Shown here in pieces: positions 1-8,336 of a DNA stretch of 64,000 bases (position 1 is the stretch's first letter; every line of letters starts with the position of its first letter). The stretch is from CAWEHU01 sp963808965 (GTDB lineage: Bacteria; Pseudomonadota; Alphaproteobacteria; Acetobacterales; Acetobacteraceae), in NCBI GenBank assembly GCA_963808965.1, contig CAWEHU010000024.1, forward strand, positions 5,650-69,649. The letters are read 5' to 3'. Below the pieces are notes generated by a model. That model was not told the DNA's origin and did not search any database. It saw nothing but the letters and a program-made list of their open reading frames with translations. The translations under genes and the position numbers were made by a program.

Positions 1-78
1 GCGGCTCGATGGCGGCAAGTCGCAGATCCGCTGCCTTCGCCAGGCTCAGGTCACCTCGACATCGTGCCAGAATTGAAA

Positions 79-109
79 CCGCCCGGCCACCTTCTTCATA
101 GCCGGGCGG
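79..109. repeat. GC-rich inverted repeat (terminator-like hairpin)
   Basis: Nine perfectly pairing bases at 79-87 and 101-109 around a 13-base loop. On the minus strand it is followed by a short T-rich stretch, so it could terminate minus-strand transcription, but it lies about 240 bases past the end of the nearest minus-strand gene. The rest of positions 1-346 shows no convincing gene. Confidence 0.4.
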
Positions 110-346
110 GGCGCCTCATCGGCCAAGCGGCCCGGTCGCGTAGCGCAATTTCGATCACCGCGCGATAGAAGGACGTCACGCGGGCAGGCCCGATCCGAGC
201 ACGCTTTTCGGCGCTTTTACGAGCCACTCAATCCACACCGCGGAGCCGGGAAAATACAGGGTAGTCGCCGCACTCTAACGGCGATCACGCGGCAGTCCAC
301 GACCGCCTTCGTGCTCATGCCTGCATTGATCGCTCAAGAGCGCCGT

Positions 347-700
347 TTAGTCGCACCCATTTCCTGTTAGATCATAGGCTTGCACACGCTCGTTCTCGAG
401 CACGAAGGTCGTCTTGCAGTTAAACTCGGCAATCGCGGGGGGACGTCCGAAGCCGTGAGGATGGTCGTGATCATAACGGGAGCCGGCAGACGGATTCACG
501 TAGCGGGCGTCAGTATTGTTATAGATGACGAACTTCTGGCTCACATCGCCCGAAGTTGCGTCAGGCTGGCCGAGCCGATTTGTGAGCTCGGTTTCGCTGA
601 TCCCAATCCATTTCGAAAGCCCGGCGCGATGCGCCTCCGACCCGTGGCGGGTACAGCCGCACACAAGCAAAGATAGAAGGAGTGCGGCGGTCCATCGCAT
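347..700 (-). CDS. small lipoprotein, SmpA/BamE-like opening
   Basis: A 117-residue protein. The N terminus is a lipoprotein signal: MRW, a hydrophobic stretch, then the lipobox LVCGC with the lipidated Cys near residue 16. After it comes GISETELTNRLGQPD, the pattern that opens many SmpA/BamE-type outer-membrane lipoproteins (a helix followed by LGxPD). The C-terminal half has a His/Asp-rich loop (YDHDHPHG) and two Cys that could form a disulfide. Seen directly: lipobox and motif. Inferred: outer-membrane anchoring. The real function is unknown; it stands alone between a featureless left edge and an MFS gene on the same strand. Confidence 0.6.
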   Translation of the reverse strand: MRWTAALLLSLLVCGCTRHGSEAHRAGLSKWIGISETELTNRLGQPDATSGDVSQKFVIYNNTDARYVNPSAGSRYDHDHPHGFGRPPAIAEFNCKTTFVLENERVQAYDLTGNGCD

Positions 701-789
701 AACAGCCTCAACGCGTGCGCGCGACTTCAGGCGGCGACACGAAGCTTTATCTACTTCCCGCCACGCTCGTGTGATCGGGGTCCGAGGGC

Positions 790-1959
790 CTACTCTACTT
801 TGGACGTGCTGTATCGCAATCCGCCGGTGAGCGGCAGGGCCGCTGCGCAGAGCGCGGCCATGACCCAGAAGCCCTGGGGCCCAAGCTGGGTATAAAGCGG
901 GCCGGAGGCAAGCGTCAGCAGAGCCGTGGCGACGCCGACCCCGACCGTGCCGTAAATGGTGAGCGCGGTCGCGGCCAGTCCAGGTGGAACGATTGCGGCC
1001 AGCAGGCGCATGCAGGCTAGGTGCTGGAGCGCGAAGGTCAGACCGTGCAGTGGCTGAACCAGCGCCATTGCAGGCAGCCAGGCGGTCTGCGCCATGACCG
1101 CCCAGCGCAACACGCCAGCCATGGCGGCCAGCACTGAGGCGCCCGCCGAGCCAAGCCGGTCGAGCAATGGGCGGGCAAGGAAGAAAAACACGATCACCTC
1201 GGCGGCGACTGCTTCCGACCAGAGCAGGGCGGCCATGCCGGGACCTATGCCGGCCGCCTCCCAGCGGATCACGGCGAAGCTGTCGTGTAGCGCATGGCTG
1301 CCTTGGATCAGCGCCGCGACCAGCAGCACGCGTCGAAACAGCTTCAGCCGGACCAGCGTGCCCACGCCTCCATGTGTCGCCCCCGGAGCGGGCGGGGACC
1401 GGTGTAGCTGCGGCGTCTGCGAACCGGCCAAGCCGGTAACCGCGAGCAGCACGGCGTGAAGCCAGATGACTATGTCGATCCCGAATTGCTCGATCGCTTG
1501 GCCGGCAAATATCGCACCTAGGATGAAGGCGCCCGCCCCAGCGCCGCGCACCCAGCCGTAGTCGAAGCTAGGCCCGGCTCCCCCGCGCGGAGCGGCTGAG
1601 GCAAGGGCGAGCGAGTCCGCGAGCGGCGGCGCCGGCGCGAGCAACGCCGAATGCAGCGTCCCGACCAGCAACAGCGGCCCCAGGTCCCGCGCTGGCAAAT
1701 AGGCGAGGGCCATCATCGCCGCGCCAGCCGCGCAGAAGACCAGCATACCTCGACGGGCCGCAAACCAGTCCGCCAGGCGTCCCGCCGCTGGCGCGGTCAG
1801 CAGTCTCACCGCAACGTCCGCCGCCAGCGCCAACCCAATCGCCCCGGGCGCCAGTCCATGGGCCCTCAGCATTGCGGGCAGAAACGGCGATCCTACGCCG
1901 AAAGCGGCGTAGAGCGCGGCATAGAGCGCAAGGAAGCGCGATAGCGCAGAGCGTTCCAC
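790..1959 (-). CDS. MFS transporter of the HcaT/PPP type
   Basis: A 389-residue integral membrane protein with about 12 hydrophobic helices. The N terminus (FLALYAALYAAFGVGSPFLP) and the loop after helix 2, where GRLADWFAARRG resembles the GxLaDrxGrR signature of the major facilitator superfamily, place it there; the short length and FLALYAA opening resemble the phenylpropionate/nucleoside (HcaT, MFS_1_like) branch. It would act in the inner membrane as a proton-coupled carrier. The substrate cannot be read from the sequence and no catabolic gene sits next to it. Start chosen at the ATG whose product opens directly into helix 1. Confidence 0.75.
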   Translation of the reverse strand: MERSALSRFLALYAALYAAFGVGSPFLPAMLRAHGLAPGAIGLALAADVAVRLLTAPAAGRLADWFAARRGMLVFCAAGAAMMALAYLPARDLGPLLLVGTLHSALLAPAPPLADSLALASAAPRGGAGPSFDYGWVRGAGAGAFILGAIFAGQAIEQFGIDIVIWLHAVLLAVTGLAGSQTPQLHRSPPAPGATHGGVGTLVRLKLFRRVLLVAALIQGSHALHDSFAVIRWEAAGIGPGMAALLWSEAVAAEVIVFFFLARPLLDRLGSAGASVLAAMAGVLRWAVMAQTAWLPAMALVQPLHGLTFALQHLACMRLLAAIVPPGLAATALTIYGTVGVGVATALLTLASGPLYTQLGPQGFWVMAALCAAALPLTGGLRYSTSKVE

Positions 1960-2385
1960 AGCGAGAGGTAATCCGGCCTAGTCGAGGTGATCCTGGTCGG
2001 GCGACAGCCGGCCGAGCTGGGGCTGCCGAGATTGATGAAGCCGTTTTCCGATGATTTGGGCCGAACAGCGGTTCGCCATGCCGTCACCTGACTGATTGTC
2101 TGGAGCGATAACGGACTAGCCCCGCAATCCTGAAGCCATTCCGGTGGTCGTAGTCGGCATTTGAAACGGTGCGCACGGGAGATGCCGATTGCCTAGACTG
2201 CGTTGCGATCAGTGAGCGTCCAGGCTCCGGCCGCCAATTTGCTTGTCGCTTCGCGCACTCTGATTGCCAGCAGACGCCCGGCCTCGTCGAATTCGTGTAC
2301 CGATGCCCCGGGAAGCCTCCTCGCTTCGGGCCACGGAAGCATAGGTGAAGCGGACGTGCGCGACGTCGGCAATGGCGTCGTAAGG
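1960..2385. other. gap with a possible LptF/LptG-like scrap
   Basis: This 426-base stretch lacks a complete gene. On the minus strand at about 2193-2300 a frame reads VHEFDEAGRLL, then LAAGAWTLTD and a stop, which resembles the periplasmic domain of LptF/LptG-type LPS-export permeases (EFDxxGRL, then a W-L-D segment). It has no credible start and no membrane helices, so if real it is a gene remnant. The resemblance is from memory of the family pattern and is weak. Confidence 0.25.
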
Positions 2386-2955
2386 TCATCGGCAGGATAG
2401 GCTTCGGAAGGTAATCGACCAACGGGTCACCTCCATCGCTGCGATGCTGTGCTCCCATTCATGCCGCACCTCGCCGGCCAGATGGTAGATCGACCTCGGG
2501 GTCAGCAATACCGATGACCGATCGAAGCCCCCGGGTCTGCGGCGCCGAAACCGCATTGTCGCGGGCGCCCCGAGCGAGACGCCGATGACATGCTCGAAGA
2601 CCGGCCGGTCACGATGCCAGCCAATTCCGGCGCCCGGATCGTAGCGGATCAACAGCGCCTGTACCAGGTCATCCGGCTTGAGGCGGGCGAACCCCGCCGC
2701 CTTCTCACGCAGGGGCAGCAGCCAATCAGGAATCGGATCGGTCCGGCCGAGGCTTGCTGTCTCGAAGTCGTAGCGCCAGCCGAACGAGGCCGTCAGGCGC
2801 TTTCCGGACCATCCGTGGAAGCGGAAGGGCGAGAGCGCCTCCGCCTCGATGGACCGGATGAGCGCCCGTTCCTGGCTCGAGGTGACAAAGGCGTCGGCCT
2901 GCGCCAGGCCTCGGAGACCAGGTCGCTCGAACAGATCAGACTGCGCCGCAGACAT
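2386..2955 (-). CDS. AlkB-like 2-oxoglutarate/Fe(II) dioxygenase
   Basis: About 189 residues from the ATG of MSAAQSDLFE (an upstream in-frame ATG at 2985 would add 10). The core of the AlkB/2OG-Fe(II) fold is visible: LIRYDPGAGIGWHRDRP carries the HxD iron ligands (H-R-D), a distal His sits in IYHLAGEVRHEW, and RWSITFR supplies the RxxxxxR that binds 2-oxoglutarate and positions the substrate. Family members reverse alkylation damage on DNA or RNA by oxidative demethylation in the cytoplasm. Subtype is uncertain. A truncated dinB follows on the other strand, so this spot once held two DNA-damage genes. Confidence 0.8.
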   Translation of the reverse strand: MSAAQSDLFERPGLRGLAQADAFVTSSQERALIRSIEAEALSPFRFHGWSGKRLTASFGWRYDFETASLGRTDPIPDWLLPLREKAAGFARLKPDDLVQALLIRYDPGAGIGWHRDRPVFEHVIGVSLGAPATMRFRRRRPGGFDRSSVLLTPRSIYHLAGEVRHEWEHSIAAMEVTRWSITFRSLSCR

Positions 2956-3096
2956 GCTCCTCTCCGCAATAAATCCCCAAGGCACAAGCTGACCTGCCGA
3001 CCCGACCCAGCCGCGCGATGTGCGAGAAAGGCCCCAACGTCCTCATCCTGAGTGCGCCGGAGTTCCTGTTCCGTTCTTGGCCTGATATGGTGCTTC

Positions 3097-3290
3097 ATGC
3101 CGCTGCGCAAGATCATCCACGTCGACATGGACGCCTTCTATGCCTCCGTCGAACAGCGCGATAACCCCGGGCTTAGGGGCCGTCCCGTCGCGGTCGGCAA
3201 TGGCGCCAAGCGGGGTGTGGTGGTCGCGGCGAGCTACGAAACCCGCGCCTTTGGCGTCCGCTCGGCCATGCCGTCAACCACGGCCATGCC
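3097..3290 (+). pseudogene. dinB: 5' remnant of DNA polymerase IV
   Basis: From the ATG at 3097 the frame encodes PLRKIIHVDMDAFYASVEQR, then GRPVAVG and VVVAASYETRAFGVRSAMPS, the unmistakable first 65 or so residues of a Y-family polymerase, including the catalytic Asp of HVDMDAFYASVE. Homology stops abruptly near 3290 and the frame runs on in unrelated sequence to 3396. A full DinB is about 350-420 residues, so palm, finger and little-finger domains are gone and the product cannot polymerise. Sequence beyond the break belongs to a convergent minus-strand fragment, which points to a deletion or insertion junction around 3290-3360. Confidence 0.8.
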
Positions 3291-3358
3291 GCTGTGCCGC
3301 CGAGCTGGTGGGTCGGCCCCCAGGACCAGGTGTAGACGCAGTCTGCTCACCATCAGCT

Positions 3359-3778
3359 TCAACGCCGTGGCAGCCGTGTCGATGAATGGTCGATGATCTG
3401 AAGGTTCTCCTCGTCTTTTGGAGTGCCTCGCATTCCGTCCAGGTGAAAACGACCGGGGACACCTCCGTAGAGGTCCATGATCTCCGGATTTTTCGCGTGA
3501 ACATAGTTTGAGTACGACAGATAGACGTTCGAGTACATCCGTTCGGCCGGTGCCCGCTGCCCAGCATCGCCGGCCTGCTGGGATATGTTGTCGAGTGTCG
3601 CACCGAGGCGCCTATGGACGACGCCTTGCCGAACCTGCGCCCGTTTGAAATCAGCTGAACTGTTTCGGGTGAAGTCTGCGAAATAGTCCTGAACGTACTT
3701 GTCGATAGCTGGTGCGATTACGTCGTGTTCGTCGAGGGCATCCAAAACGAACTCGATGTGCGTCGTGCACTCGACCAT
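3359..3778 (-). pseudogene. fragment of a DUF5677-like protein
   Basis: The 139-residue frame reads VECTTHIEFVLDALDEHD, then YSNYVHAKNPEIMDLYGG and DGMRGTPKDEENL. The (S)NYVHA segment and the helical VECxxxIEFVL opening resemble DUF5677-type proteins of unknown function. Coding-like sequence continues upstream of the ATG (EIGVLVRT) until an in-frame TGA near 3815, so the N terminus is missing, and the C terminus runs into the dinB junction. It is best read as a truncated gene of unknown role. Family assignment is tentative. Confidence 0.4.
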
Positions 3779-4108
3779 CGTCCGTACCAGGACGCCGATC
3801 TCCTGCGCGAAACCGCCACGAGCGGCCCGCGGTCATACGCACCGCACCGAGAGGCCGGACATATGACTGCACCTGACCCGCAACGCCCAAAAGCAGCCTC
3901 ACCCCCTTCGCAGGCGGGGGCCGTCCGCATGTGACCTGTGCACGTTCCTGCCTACCCGCGACTAATCCCGCAACCGCCAAAGCGAGGGTCCCGGATGTGA
4001 TCCGGTTGCTGCTTCCGGCGGACAGGTGTGACATCCGCCTGGCAACGCGGTAAGCGCTCAGGCCAGATATTGATCGGCCGACACGAACGGAACGGCTCAG
4101 GGGGCAAG

Positions 4109-4894
4109 ATGCATAGACGGGTGTCGCGAAGGAGTTTGCTCGCTCTGACTGGAGCGGCCTCGATGAGCGGTTTCGCTATATCGCGGGGCCTCATCGCCCC
4201 TGCCTGCGCTGCGGCCGGTCCTGTCGCCGGCATGAGGCGCATTCTGCTGATCAATCCAAACACCTCGCAGACCACGACCGATATGATGGTGCGGATCGCC
4301 CAATTGGTAGCATCCGATAATGTCGAGATCGTCGGCGCCACCGCGCAGCGCGGCCCCTCGATGATTGTCGATCCGACGGCCCTGGCGGCCTCCGCTCCCC
4401 AGGTCGTCGAGATAGGGTCGGCTCGCGCCAAGGACGTATCCGGAATTATCATCAGCGCGTTTGGCGATCCTGGCATCGACGATTTGCGGCGCGCGGTTAG
4501 CATTCCGGTGGTCGGCATCGCGGAAGCCGCCATGCTAACGGCTTCGGCCAATGGCAGACGGTTCGGCGTGGCAACCACCACGCCGGGACTGGTCGCCTCC
4601 ATCGACGCAAGGGCAGCCGAACTGGGGCTTGCCCACCTCTACACCGGAACCCGGCTCACGTCAGGAGACCCGCTCAAACTCTCCGCCGATCCCGAACGAC
4701 TCGTCTACGCTTTGCGTCTCGCAGTCTCCGACTGCATCCAGCTCGATAAAGCCGAGGCCGTGATCATCGGCGGAGGGCCGCTCGGAAATGCTGCAACTGC
4801 GCTGGCACCAATGTTCAGCGTCCCCGTCATCGCGCCAATCCCGGAGGCAGTTCACCGGATAATGGGAATCTTGGGTCTGGCTCAAAAATCTTGA
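4109..4894 (+). CDS. exported Asp/Glu/hydantoin racemase-like protein
   Basis: A 261-residue protein from the ATG at 4109, chosen because it opens with a Tat-like signal (RRVSRRSLLALTGAAS, cleavage near PACAAAG). The mature part has the Asp/Glu racemase fold pattern: ILLINPNTS, IIISAFGDPGIDDL, PVVGIAEAA, and IIGGGPLGNAA. Active racemases of this family keep a Cys in each of the two symmetrical catalytic loops. Here the first is Ala/Phe (SAFGDPG) and the second Gly (GGGPLG), so classical two-base chemistry looks impossible. It may bind or isomerise a periplasmic substrate in another way. It precedes azlC by 67 bases and may be co-transcribed, hinting at amino-acid metabolism. Confidence 0.7.
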   Translation: MHRRVSRRSLLALTGAASMSGFAISRGLIAPACAAAGPVAGMRRILLINPNTSQTTTDMMVRIAQLVASDNVEIVGATAQRGPSMIVDPTALAASAPQVVEIGSARAKDVSGIIISAFGDPGIDDLRRAVSIPVVGIAEAAMLTASANGRRFGVATTTPGLVASIDARAAELGLAHLYTGTRLTSGDPLKLSADPERLVYALRLAVSDCIQLDKAEAVIIGGGPLGNAATALAPMFSVPVIAPIPEAVHRIMGILGLAQKS

Positions 4895-4961
4895 TCGCAC
4901 AGGTAATCAGCAGCGGTGGAAAGCAATCCGATCCCCGTGCCCGCTGCCGCCTCTGCGTCAA

Positions 4962-5672
4962 ATGGTGCGACCCGCGACCATGCAATCTAACTCACCGCGC
5001 AACTTCTGGATCGGCGCGCGCGAGATATCGCCGCTCGCCATCGGTGCGGCGATCTACGGCCTGGCTTTCGGCCTGCTAGCAGATCAAGCAAACTTCGACG
5101 CGCTCCAGGTGGGCGTTATGGGTGGAGTTGTTTTTGCCGGAGGCTCCCAGATCGTTGCCGCTCAACGGCTGGTCGCGGGTGCGGGAGCATTTGTGGCGGC
5201 GGTGGCGGGTCTCGCGCTCAACCTGAGGCTTTTGCTGGTCACAGCCTCGATCCGCGACATCTACAGCGGCCGCCCTTGGTGGCAGATCGCGCTCGGCGCT
5301 CATGTCACGACCGACGAGAACTGGGCGCTGATGTTGGCGCAGCGCGCCAAAGGGCGAAATGTCGGCTATTGGTATCTCGTGGGCGGAGGCGTGTGCCTGG
5401 TGCTGGTCTGGTGCGTCGCGACCTTGGCCGGCGTTGTCTTTGCCCGAGCGATTCCTGATCCCAAAGCGCTGGGGATGGATTTCGCCTTCACCGCCGCTTT
5501 CATTGCGATCGCGCGATCTCTGTGGAAGGGCAGGAGCGATCTTCTGCCATGGCTTACGGCAGTGGTCGTCGTTGCCGTCTCGATCCAATTGGCCCGTGTC
5601 GAGCCGTCCTGGGCGCTAATACTTGGCGGTACCGCCGGGGCTGGAATGGCAGGCGTCATCCGTCATGACTGA
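4962..5672 (+). CDS. azlC: AzlC-family branched-chain amino acid exporter, large subunit
   Basis: A 236-residue membrane protein with about seven helices. The AzlC signature is clear: SPLAIGAAIYGLAFGLLA in the first helix, GGVVFAGGSQIVAAQ (the conserved F-A-G-x-x-Q loop), NLRLLLVTASI, and TTDENWAL. AzlC pairs with the small subunit AzlD to export branched-chain amino acids or analogues across the inner membrane. The azlD start overlaps its last eight bases, so the two are translationally coupled. An alternative ATG at 4980 is six codons downstream. The racemase-like gene lies directly upstream. Confidence 0.88.
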   Translation: MVRPATMQSNSPRNFWIGAREISPLAIGAAIYGLAFGLLADQANFDALQVGVMGGVVFAGGSQIVAAQRLVAGAGAFVAAVAGLALNLRLLLVTASIRDIYSGRPWWQIALGAHVTTDENWALMLAQRAKGRNVGYWYLVGGGVCLVLVWCVATLAGVVFARAIPDPKALGMDFAFTAAFIAIARSLWKGRSDLLPWLTAVVVVAVSIQLARVEPSWALILGGTAGAGMAGVIRHD

Positions 5673-5958
5673 AACCTGGTCCGTTATTCTGGCCCTCACG
5701 ATCGGGACGTTTGCGATCCGGCTTTCCGGAATCCTGGTCGGGCAGCAGATACCCAAGGACGGCGCATGGGCACGCGCATTGCTCGCGTTACCGGGTTGCC
5801 TGATCGTCTCTCTGGTCGCTGTCTCGATCCTGTCGGGTGGACCAAAGGAGTGGGGGGCAGGAATCATCGCAGCAGCCGCTGCTATCGCCACCCGAAATCT
5901 CCCGATGACAATGGCGAGCGGGATCGCCTCGATCCTGCTTTTTCGCCATTTCGGCTAA
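5665..5958 (+). CDS. azlD: AzlD-family amino acid exporter, small subunit
   Basis: A 97-residue protein starting at the ATG that overlaps the end of azlC (ATGACTGA). Four hydrophobic segments are visible (WSVILALTIGTFAIRLSG; ALLALPGCLIVSLVAVSIL; GAGIIAAAAAIATRN; MASGIASILLF). AIRLSGILVGQQIP and AIATRNLPMTMASG match the AzlD family, the partner of AzlC. Length is normal. Together the pair would form an inner-membrane export complex for branched-chain amino acids or related compounds. Confidence 0.85.
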   Translation: MTETWSVILALTIGTFAIRLSGILVGQQIPKDGAWARALLALPGCLIVSLVAVSILSGGPKEWGAGIIAAAAAIATRNLPMTMASGIASILLFRHFG

Positions 5959-6037
5959 GGATGCACCAGCATTACCGCCACTCAGGTGAGTGGGCGCCGA
6001 TCACACACTTTGGTTGAGATTTGCCCCTTGAAAGGAT

Positions 6038-6066
6038 GCGGCGCCGGAAGTGGGTCCCGGCGCCGC
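6038..6066. repeat. 10-bp perfect GC inverted repeat
   Basis: Arms at 6038-6047 and 6057-6066 pair perfectly around a nine-base loop, with no T-run on either side. It lies between azlD and the convergent tetR pair and could separate the two transcription units, or act in a leader. It overlaps an ATG with a good GAAAGG Shine-Dalgarno, but the encoded peptide looks non-coding. Confidence 0.4.
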
Positions 6067-6109
6067 CTACGCGGCCGAGGCTTGCCGGCCGCCTTCAGGA
6101 GCCCCGACC

Positions 6110-6187
6110 ATGACCACACATGGCTGGAGCCTGCCTATGATCCTGGTGGTTCTTACCATCCGGGTCAAGATCCGCATCACGCGGTAG
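6110..6187 (+). CDS. possible 25-residue membrane peptide
   Basis: The frame encodes MTTHGWSLPMILVVLTIRVKIR then a stop, preceded by a GGAG Shine-Dalgarno at good spacing. It has a hydrophobic centre and basic tail, as in small single-pass peptides. No family is recognised and a chance ORF is quite possible. Nothing else was found between azlD and the TetR gene besides the hairpin at 6038. Confidence 0.2.
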   Translation: MTTHGWSLPMILVVLTIRVKIRITR

Positions 6188-6213
6188 GGCAGCAAACCCC
6201 CTCGGCGCGCCCC

Positions 6214-6879
6214 TCAGCGTTCCGCGCTGTCCACCACCATCGCCCGCCCCACATCCGCGACCGCCGCCGCCATCACCCGCGCGCACGCCGCACGGCTCAG
6301 CCCTTCCGTCTCCGGCAGCCGGAGCGACCAGTCCTCAAGCAGCATCAGCAACGTCTCCGCCAGAACTTCCCGCAATAGCGAACGCCCGGCGAGACAAGGC
6401 GCCGCCGCCTCGAGCCCCGCCGCCATCTCCGCGACGAGCCAGCGCTGCCCATGGCGGACGTTATGCGCGATCGCGGGGAACCCATGCACCGCCGCGACCG
6501 TCGCCCGGTGCCCGTCGGCGAGCGCCGCCAACGTCTCCAGCAACCCGGCCGACAGCGCCTCCAGCCGGGCCGGCCCGGAAAGCGCCCGCGCCGCGATCAC
6601 CACCTCCGTCATGGCCTCGCCGAGGCGCTGCTGGTGCCAGCGCGCGAGGTCCTCCATCATCGCTTGGGTGGTTCCAAAGTAGTAGTTGCGGACCGCGCCG
6701 GTTTCCATGTCCGCGGCCGCGGCGATCGCGCGCAGATTCGCCCCGGCAAGGCCATGTTGCGCGATCGCCTTGGTCGCCGCCTCGCGCAGCCGCTCGCGGC
6801 GGATCACCGTGTCGCGGTAGCGAGCCGCACGGAACCGGCGGTCGCGCGGCGTCGAGAGCTTCAGCGGCCTAGACTGCAT
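6214..6879 (-). CDS. TetR-family transcriptional regulator
   Basis: A 221-residue regulator. Residues around 28-75 form the TetR helix-turn-helix (AATKAIAQHGLAGANLRAIA, then MTETG-like METGAVRNYYFGTTQAMMEDL). The remaining helices make the ligand-binding and dimer domain, with no recognisable ligand pocket signature. Its ATG lies inside the last codons of the upstream gene, an 11-base overlap, so both regulators are made from one message. TetR pairs in tandem often control a neighbouring transporter; candidates here are azlCD (convergent) or genes elsewhere. Confidence 0.8.
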   Translation of the reverse strand: MQSRPLKLSTPRDRRFRAARYRDTVIRRERLREAATKAIAQHGLAGANLRAIAAAADMETGAVRNYYFGTTQAMMEDLARWHQQRLGEAMTEVVIAARALSGPARLEALSAGLLETLAALADGHRATVAAVHGFPAIAHNVRHGQRWLVAEMAAGLEAAAPCLAGRSLLREVLAETLLMLLEDWSLRLPETEGLSRAACARVMAAAVADVGRAMVVDSAER

Positions 6880-7564
6880 GTTCCGGCGCCTCCCACGCGG
6901 CGAGGCCCTCGCGCAGGCCGGCCCGCGCGCCTTCCGTCAGCATCAGCGCCAGCAACCTTGCGTATTCGCGCCGCGACACCGCGCCGAGTTCGCGGAACCA
7001 CAGCACGTGCCAGCACGCCATACCCATCAGGCTCATGGCGAGCGGCATGGCCAGATCCGCGCGCGCCTCCATCTCCGGCACCGCCGCCGCGATCAGGCCG
7101 GCGAACCAATGCGTGACATATCGCTGCCGCACCATCAGCGTGCGCGCCAGGCGCGGCGGGGCGCCATGCATCGCGGCGACATGCACGCGCTGCGCCGGGC
7201 GGTGGGCGTCCAGCGTTTCGATCAGCACCTCGATCGCGAGGGTCAGGCGTTGCTCGGGGCTCGTGGGCTGCTCGGCTTCGTCCCAGAGGCGCAGTCGGTC
7301 GATCACCATGTCGAGGTGCCGGTCGAGGACGGCCTCCAGCGCCAGCTCCTTGTTGCCGAACTGCGCCCGCGCGGTCTGCATCGGCAACTCGATAGCGGCG
7401 GCGATATGGGGAAACGCAACGCCCATCAGTCCCCGCTCGGCGAACACGCCCGCGATCGCCCGGAGCCGCGCGTCCCGGCGCTCGTCCGGGTAGGCCGGAG
7501 GGCTTCGGCCGGGCCGCAAGCTCGTACTGGTGGGCAAGTTCGCTGGACGGAATCGGTCGGACAT
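6869..7564 (-). CDS. TetR-family transcriptional regulator
   Basis: About 231 residues from the ATG of MSDRFRPANLP; a longer frame begins at 7618 but adds only Arg/Pro-rich sequence. The HTH is near residues 35-80 (AIAGVFAERGLMGVAFPHIA, IELPMQTARAQFGNKELALEAVL), with Ala-Gln-Phe in place of the usual tyrosine-phenylalanine turn. The ligand domain is helical (VRQRYVTHWFAGLIAAAVPEME). It overlaps the following TetR gene by 11 bases. The two are distinct paralogues and not a duplication, as only the HTH resembles. Confidence 0.75.
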   Translation of the reverse strand: MSDRFRPANLPTSTSLRPGRSPPAYPDERRDARLRAIAGVFAERGLMGVAFPHIAAAIELPMQTARAQFGNKELALEAVLDRHLDMVIDRLRLWDEAEQPTSPEQRLTLAIEVLIETLDAHRPAQRVHVAAMHGAPPRLARTLMVRQRYVTHWFAGLIAAAVPEMEARADLAMPLAMSLMGMACWHVLWFRELGAVSRREYARLLALMLTEGARAGLREGLAAWEAPEHAV

Positions 7565-7687
7565 GCGGCGCGGCCCCGGGCAATGGCGTTCTGGTTGTGT
7601 TCTTATCGTATCGCGCAAGCCGCTGCAACCTTCGCGCGAGTTTAACGCACGTTCAGAGCACCCCGAGCACCGCCTCGGTCGCAGCCG

Positions 7688-7900
7688 CTAGAGCGGCTTC
7701 TGCGCGCGTTCCAGGAGTTTGGAGAGGAAGTTCGGTTTCTTCTGCTTCTCTGGCTCGGCCGCCTTCTGTCGCGCGCGAGCCTCGGCCTGTTTGTCCTTCT
7801 CTTTCGTTTCCAGCCATTTTTCGAGGGTCATCCCCGCCTTCGCGGCGCGCCTCGACTCGTAGGCACGCTGGCCTTCGCTCAGCGTCTCGGTCTTTTTCAT
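7688..7900 (-). CDS. small conserved basic protein, unknown function
   Basis: A 70-residue protein from the ATG at 7900 (KKTETLSEGQRAYESRRAAK, GMTLEKWLETKEKDKQAEAR). An open frame continues upstream to 8200, but that part is antisense to DUF1491 and looks non-coding. The protein is highly charged, probably one long helix and a Lys-rich tail (FLSKLLERAQKP). I recall similar small proteins in Acetobacteraceae but no function. Divergent from the DUF1491 gene, about 100 bases apart, so a shared promoter region is likely. Confidence 0.65.
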   Translation of the reverse strand: MKKTETLSEGQRAYESRRAAKAGMTLEKWLETKEKDKQAEARARQKAAEPEKQKKPNFLSKLLERAQKPL

Positions 7901-7997
7901 TCCTGCTCCTCGCCGGCTCGCGGTCGCGGTTTTCGCAGCCGGCTGCGGCTGGTTCAAGATTCCACCATATAGGGGCGATGTCTTGGGAGCGGGATGC

Positions 7998-8336
7998 GTG
8001 GCCGAACCGCGGGTGAAAGCTGGCCTATGGGTGCAAATGGCGCTGCGTCTCGGGGATCGGGATGGGCGGCCCGGAATGGTGCTCCGCAAGGGAGACGCCG
8101 ATGCAGGTGGCGTTCTCGTCGTGCTGCGCGGCCGTGAAGGCTGCACCGTGCTTTCGCAGATGCGCGCGGCGGATGGCGCGGCGGCCTGGATGCGCGCCAC
8201 CGGCGGAACGCCCGTGGATCAGGGCGCGGCGGATGCGTATGTCGCCCGGCAGGTGCGGTTCGACCCGGATCTCTGGGTCATCGAGTTCGAGGCGCCCGAT
8301 CTTCTCCCGCCGTTCGAGGCGAAGCTGGTCGGCTAG
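7998..8336 (+). CDS. DUF1491 family protein
   Basis: About 112 residues from a GTG at 7998, chosen because the product then begins AEPRVKAGLWVQMALRLG like family members; a TTG five codons upstream and an ATG at 8037 are alternatives. The pattern GMVLRKGDADAGGVLVVL, followed by WMRATGG, YVARQVRFDPDLWVIEFE, is characteristic of DUF1491, a small alphaproteobacterial family of unknown function. Its stop overlaps the stop of the convergent EamA gene. Confidence 0.75.
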   Translation: MAEPRVKAGLWVQMALRLGDRDGRPGMVLRKGDADAGGVLVVLRGREGCTVLSQMRAADGAAAWMRATGGTPVDQGAADAYVARQVRFDPDLWVIEFEAPDLLPPFEAKLVG

